In this document: piece by piece, positions 6,301-7,848 of the stretch
Position numbering within the stretch: position 1 is the stretch's first letter
Layout: each line of letters begins with the position of its first letter
Notes under the pieces: generated by a model
The model's input: the letters and a program-made list of their open reading frames with translations, nothing else
What the model was told of the DNA's origin: nothing
Databases searched by the model: none
Assembly: GCA_023442635.1 (NCBI GenBank)
Contig: JAEZYR010000035.1
Location: forward strand, 1-7,848
Length of the DNA: 7,848 nt
Source: Bacillota bacterium
GTDB lineage: Bacteria > Bacillota > Clostridia > Saccharofermentanales > Fastidiosipilaceae
Direction: 5' to 3'
Position numbers and translations under genes: made by a program

Positions 6301-6336
6301 AAGAGAACTGCCTTTGTGCAGTTCTCTTTTTGTTTT
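6301..6336 (+). terminator. Intrinsic terminator after rplA
   Basis: A perfect 11-bp stem, 6301-6311 (AAGAGAACTGC) with 6318-6328 (GCAGTTCTCTT), has a 6-base loop and is followed by a T-rich tail (TTTTTGTTTT). This cleanly separates rplK-rplA from rplJ-rplL. Confidence 0.93.
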
Positions 6337-6362
6337 GCATTTTCAGCAAAGCCTGGTATAAT
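6334..6362 (+). promoter_or_regulatory. Promoter for rplJ-rplL
   Basis: TTTGCA (6334-6339), a 17-base spacer, and TATAAT (6357-6362) preceded by TG at 6354-6355, giving an extended -10. Its -35 overlaps the tail of the rplA terminator. Transcription would begin near 6369, just before the L10 leader. Confidence 0.85.
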
Positions 6363-6368
6363 ACAACG

Positions 6369-6495
6369 CCGTAGCCGGAGACAGCAGGTGCGTTGAGCCT
6401 AACGAATCGAGAGATTCTCCTGCCGAGGTCGAACAGCATCGAGTCTAACTCGTATTCTGCTCTAACCCTCCATGCTCTGGCTGGAGGATTTTTTT
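6369..6495 (+). promoter_or_regulatory. L10 leader (autoregulatory attenuator of rplJ-rplL)
   Basis: The leader holds the characteristic strands GGAGACAGCAGGTG (6377-6390) and CCTGCCGAGG (6419-6428), in which GCAGG pairs with CCTGC and flanking GA-rich bases form the kink-turn-like site bound by the L10-L12 complex in Firmicutes. Between them are CGTT/AACG (6391-6394, 6401-6404) and GAATC/GATTC (6404-6408, 6413-6417), the latter with a GAGA tetraloop; the two share base 6404. Downstream, CGAG/CTCG (6440-6443, 6449-6452) lies in the probable antiterminator region before the terminator hairpin. In the known mechanism, surplus L10-L12 binds and favours termination. Recognition is from memory of the Rfam L10 leader family. 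Confidence 0.85.
6467..6495 (+). terminator. Attenuator hairpin of the L10 leader
   Basis: CCTCCA (6467-6472) pairs with TGGAGG (6482-6487) around a 9-base loop, followed by seven T (6489-6495). It ends only 17 bases before the rplJ start, so this is regulated premature termination rather than an operon end. Confidence 0.85.
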
Positions 6496-6512
6496 ATGAA
6501 GGAGGAAGACAG

Positions 6513-7109
6513 ATGCCAAGTGATTCAATTCTTGCGCTTAAGCAACAGCAGGTTTCAGAATTAGCCGCTGAGCTCAAGTCAGCTGCAACGCTTGTTGTGG
6601 CCGACTACCGTGGTTTGACTGTGTCCGAAGACACCGAATTGCGTAACGAGCTGCGTAAGCAGGCTGTGACCTACCGTGTCGTTAAGAACAGCATTCTTCG
6701 CCGCGCAGCAGAAGAGGCTGGCCTCAAAGACATGGACGAGCTTTTTGTAGGCCCATCAGCTATCGCTTACAGTGCTGAAGATCCTGTTTCGCCAGCAAAG
6801 GTTCTCAAGCAATTTGCTGACAAGCACGATCAGCTGGAGATTCGCGGTGGCGCCATGGATGGCGCTCGGGTCGATCTAAAGCGTATTCAGCAACTCGCCA
6901 GCATTCCTGCAGTCGAAGTGCTCTATGGCCAGGTGGTTGGCGGCTTGATCTCGCCCATCGCTGGTTTGGCTATGATTCTCGCTGCTGTCGAGAAGAAAAT
7001 GAATGAGCAAGGGCTGGAGAATGTGGTAGACGCGGTTGAAGAGCGTGCTACAACTGAAGAAGCTACCGCAGAGGCTGAAGAGCCTGCTGCCGAAAGTACT
7101 GAAGCATAA
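6513..7109 (+). CDS. rplJ: 50S ribosomal protein L10 with an acidic C-terminal tail
   Basis: L10 anchors the L7/L12 dimers to the large-subunit stalk base and, together with L12, represses its own operon through the leader. The rRNA-binding N-terminal domain shows ATLVVADYRGLTVSEDTELRNELR (25-48) and TYRVVKNSILRRAAEEAG (53-70). The region SIPAVEVLYGQVVGGLISPIAGLAMILAAVEKK (130-162) leads into the C-terminal helix that carries L12. The protein is 198 residues, against about 165-175 in many Firmicutes; the extra part (about 172-198) is rich in Glu, Ala and Thr. GGAGG (6501-6505) lies 7 bases before ATG 6513. An earlier in-frame start at 6393 would put codons inside the attenuator and is rejected. 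Confidence 0.97.
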   Translation: MPSDSILALKQQQVSELAAELKSAATLVVADYRGLTVSEDTELRNELRKQAVTYRVVKNSILRRAAEEAGLKDMDELFVGPSAIAYSAEDPVSPAKVLKQFADKHDQLEIRGGAMDGARVDLKRIQQLASIPAVEVLYGQVVGGLISPIAGLAMILAAVEKKMNEQGLENVVDAVEERATTEEATAEAEEPAAESTEA

Positions 7110-7147
7110 ATTTACCGCTCGAGAAGAGCTAGATAAAGGAGAAAACC

Positions 7148-7528
7148 ATGGCAAGTGAGAAGGTCACCAAGCTGATCGATGATGTCAAGGCTCTTAGTGT
7201 TTTGGAGCTCAGCGAGCTCGTCAAGGCCCTTGAAGAAGAATTTGGCGTTTCTGCCCAAGCTGTTGCAGTTGCAGCTCCTGGTGCTGCAGGCGGTGCTGAG
7301 GCTGCTGCTGAGGAGCAGACGGAGTTTGACGTCATCCTCAAGAACCCAGGCGCCAACAAGATCGCCGTTATCAAGGTTGTCCGTGAGTTGACGGGTCTCG
7401 GCCTGAAAGAAGCGAAGGCTGTTGTTGATGAGGCACCCAAGCCTGTTAAGGAAGGCATCAGCAAGGAAGATGCTGAAGCTGCTGCCGCTAAGCTTAAGGA
7501 AGCTGGTGCTGAGGTCGAGCTCAAGTAA
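7148..7528 (+). CDS. rplL: 50S ribosomal protein L7/L12
   Basis: This is the multi-copy flexible stalk protein that recruits translation factors (IF2, EF-Tu, EF-G, release factors) and stimulates their GTPase activity. At 126 residues it has normal length. The N-terminal dimerisation domain (about 1-35, KLIDDVKALSVLELSELVKALEEEFGV) binds the L10 helix. An Ala/Gly-rich hinge follows (about 37-56), then the globular factor-binding domain (about 57-126) with EFDVILKNPGANKIAVIKVVREL, LGLKEAK and the terminal GAEVELK. AGGAG (7137-7141) sits 6 bases before ATG. It is 38 bases after rplJ in the same transcript. It ends in a strong terminator instead of continuing into rpoB. Confidence 0.98.
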   Translation: MASEKVTKLIDDVKALSVLELSELVKALEEEFGVSAQAVAVAAPGAAGGAEAAAEEQTEFDVILKNPGANKIAVIKVVRELTGLGLKEAKAVVDEAPKPVKEGISKEDAEAAAAKLKEAGAEVELK

Positions 7529-7548
7529 GATTGAGATTCAGAATCCTC

Positions 7549-7582
7549 AAAGGGATGCCGAGCAGGCATCCCTTTTTATTTT
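7549..7582 (+). terminator. Intrinsic terminator after rplL
   Basis: A perfect 11-bp stem, 7549-7559 (AAAGGGATGCC) with 7565-7575 (GGCATCCCTTT), has a 5-base loop and is followed by a T-rich tail (TTTTTATTTT counting the T-run from 7573). It closes the rplJ-rplL unit. Confidence 0.95.
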
Positions 7583-7731
7583 GCTAAAAACAATCTGATA
7601 AAAATGGAGTTCAAGTCTTGGGGGAGGGGAGTTCCTTGAGTTAGCCATCTGCCCCAGGTTATAAAGGAGCGCTATAAGAGCACAGGGAGAGGGAATGGCT
7701 TATTTGGGTCAAATAAAATCTAAAAAAAGAG

Positions 7732-7759
7732 TTGACAAGTTCTCAAAAGATGATAAGAT
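7732..7759 (+). promoter_or_regulatory. Promoter for tRNA-Arg
   Basis: TTGACA (7732-7737), a 16-base spacer and TAAGAT (7754-7759) with an extended TG at 7751-7752. The start would be near 7766, about 12 bases before the mature tRNA. The stretch 7583-7731 before it holds purine-rich sequence and no convincing gene; a weaker box pair TTGAGT (7636-7641) and TATAAA (7660-7665), spacing 18, might be a second promoter. Confidence 0.75.
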
Positions 7760-7777
7760 ACTCTTTGTCGCTGAAAC

Positions 7778-7848
<71 letters not shown>

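Noticed and set aside
6393..6512. Earlier start for rplJ giving 40 more residues
   Set aside because: Those codons fall in the L10 leader and its attenuator hairpin; ATG 6513 has a perfect GGAGG and the normal L10 N-terminus.
7129..7569. Leftward open frame of 146 codons
   Set aside because: It is antisense to rplL and its terminator; the Ser/Ala-rich translation is the mirror of the L12 hinge and Ala/Glu codons.
7583..7731. Possible small RNA or promoter in the rplL-tRNA gap
   Set aside because: Only a weak box pair and a purine-rich tract are seen, with no stable long stem; kept as a note in the tRNA promoter entry.

Overview
The window looks like a chromosomal segment of a moderate-GC Firmicute, most likely a member of the Clostridia. 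The reasons are the Firmicutes-type attenuated leader in front of rplJ, the rpmG-secE-nusG / rplK-rplA / rplJ-rplL gene order, strong consensus sigma-A promoters, GGAGG ribosome-binding sites, and a four-cysteine L33. Genus cannot be assigned from the sequence alone.

Layout. Positions 1-1704 hold a leftward pair. A trigger-factor-like chaperone gene (652-1704) overlaps by 8 bases the start of an ABC-exporter gene (1-659), which runs off the left edge. A 64-base divergent gap separates this pair from rightward purB (1769-3214), an adenylosuccinate lyase of the long type that resembles animal ADSL. A hairpin at 3250-3295 probably ends purB transcription. It is followed by about 200 bases with several inverted repeats and no convincing gene, and then by a perfect consensus promoter (3517-3545).

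That promoter starts the translation and transcription cluster: rpmG (L33), secE and nusG. A second promoter sits on the stop codon of nusG and should drive rplK (L11) and rplA (L1) through a leader with two good hairpins, one of which may be an L1 target. A strong terminator follows rplA. A third promoter then drives rplJ (L10) and rplL (L7/L12) behind a recognisable L10 leader that ends in an attenuator hairpin. rplL ends in another strong terminator. The next item is a promoter and a tRNA-Arg(ACG) gene cut by the right edge, where rpoB would commonly be expected.

How the genes work together. L11, L1, L10 and L12 build the L1 stalk and the GTPase-associated centre of the 50S subunit. NusG links RNA polymerase to the elongation machinery, and SecE is the essential small subunit of the SecYEG translocon. 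Two of these proteins carry unusual extra segments: SecE has a Ser/Thr/Pro/Gln-rich tail of about 60 residues after its membrane helix, and NusG has a charged extension of about 66 residues before its NGN domain. L10 also has an acidic C-terminal tail. No mobile element, CRISPR array or clearly new multi-gene system is visible. The least explained parts are the structured purB-rpmG gap, the hairpin at the very start of the rpmG transcript, the SecE and NusG extensions, and the trigger-factor-like gene without a ribosome-docking domain.
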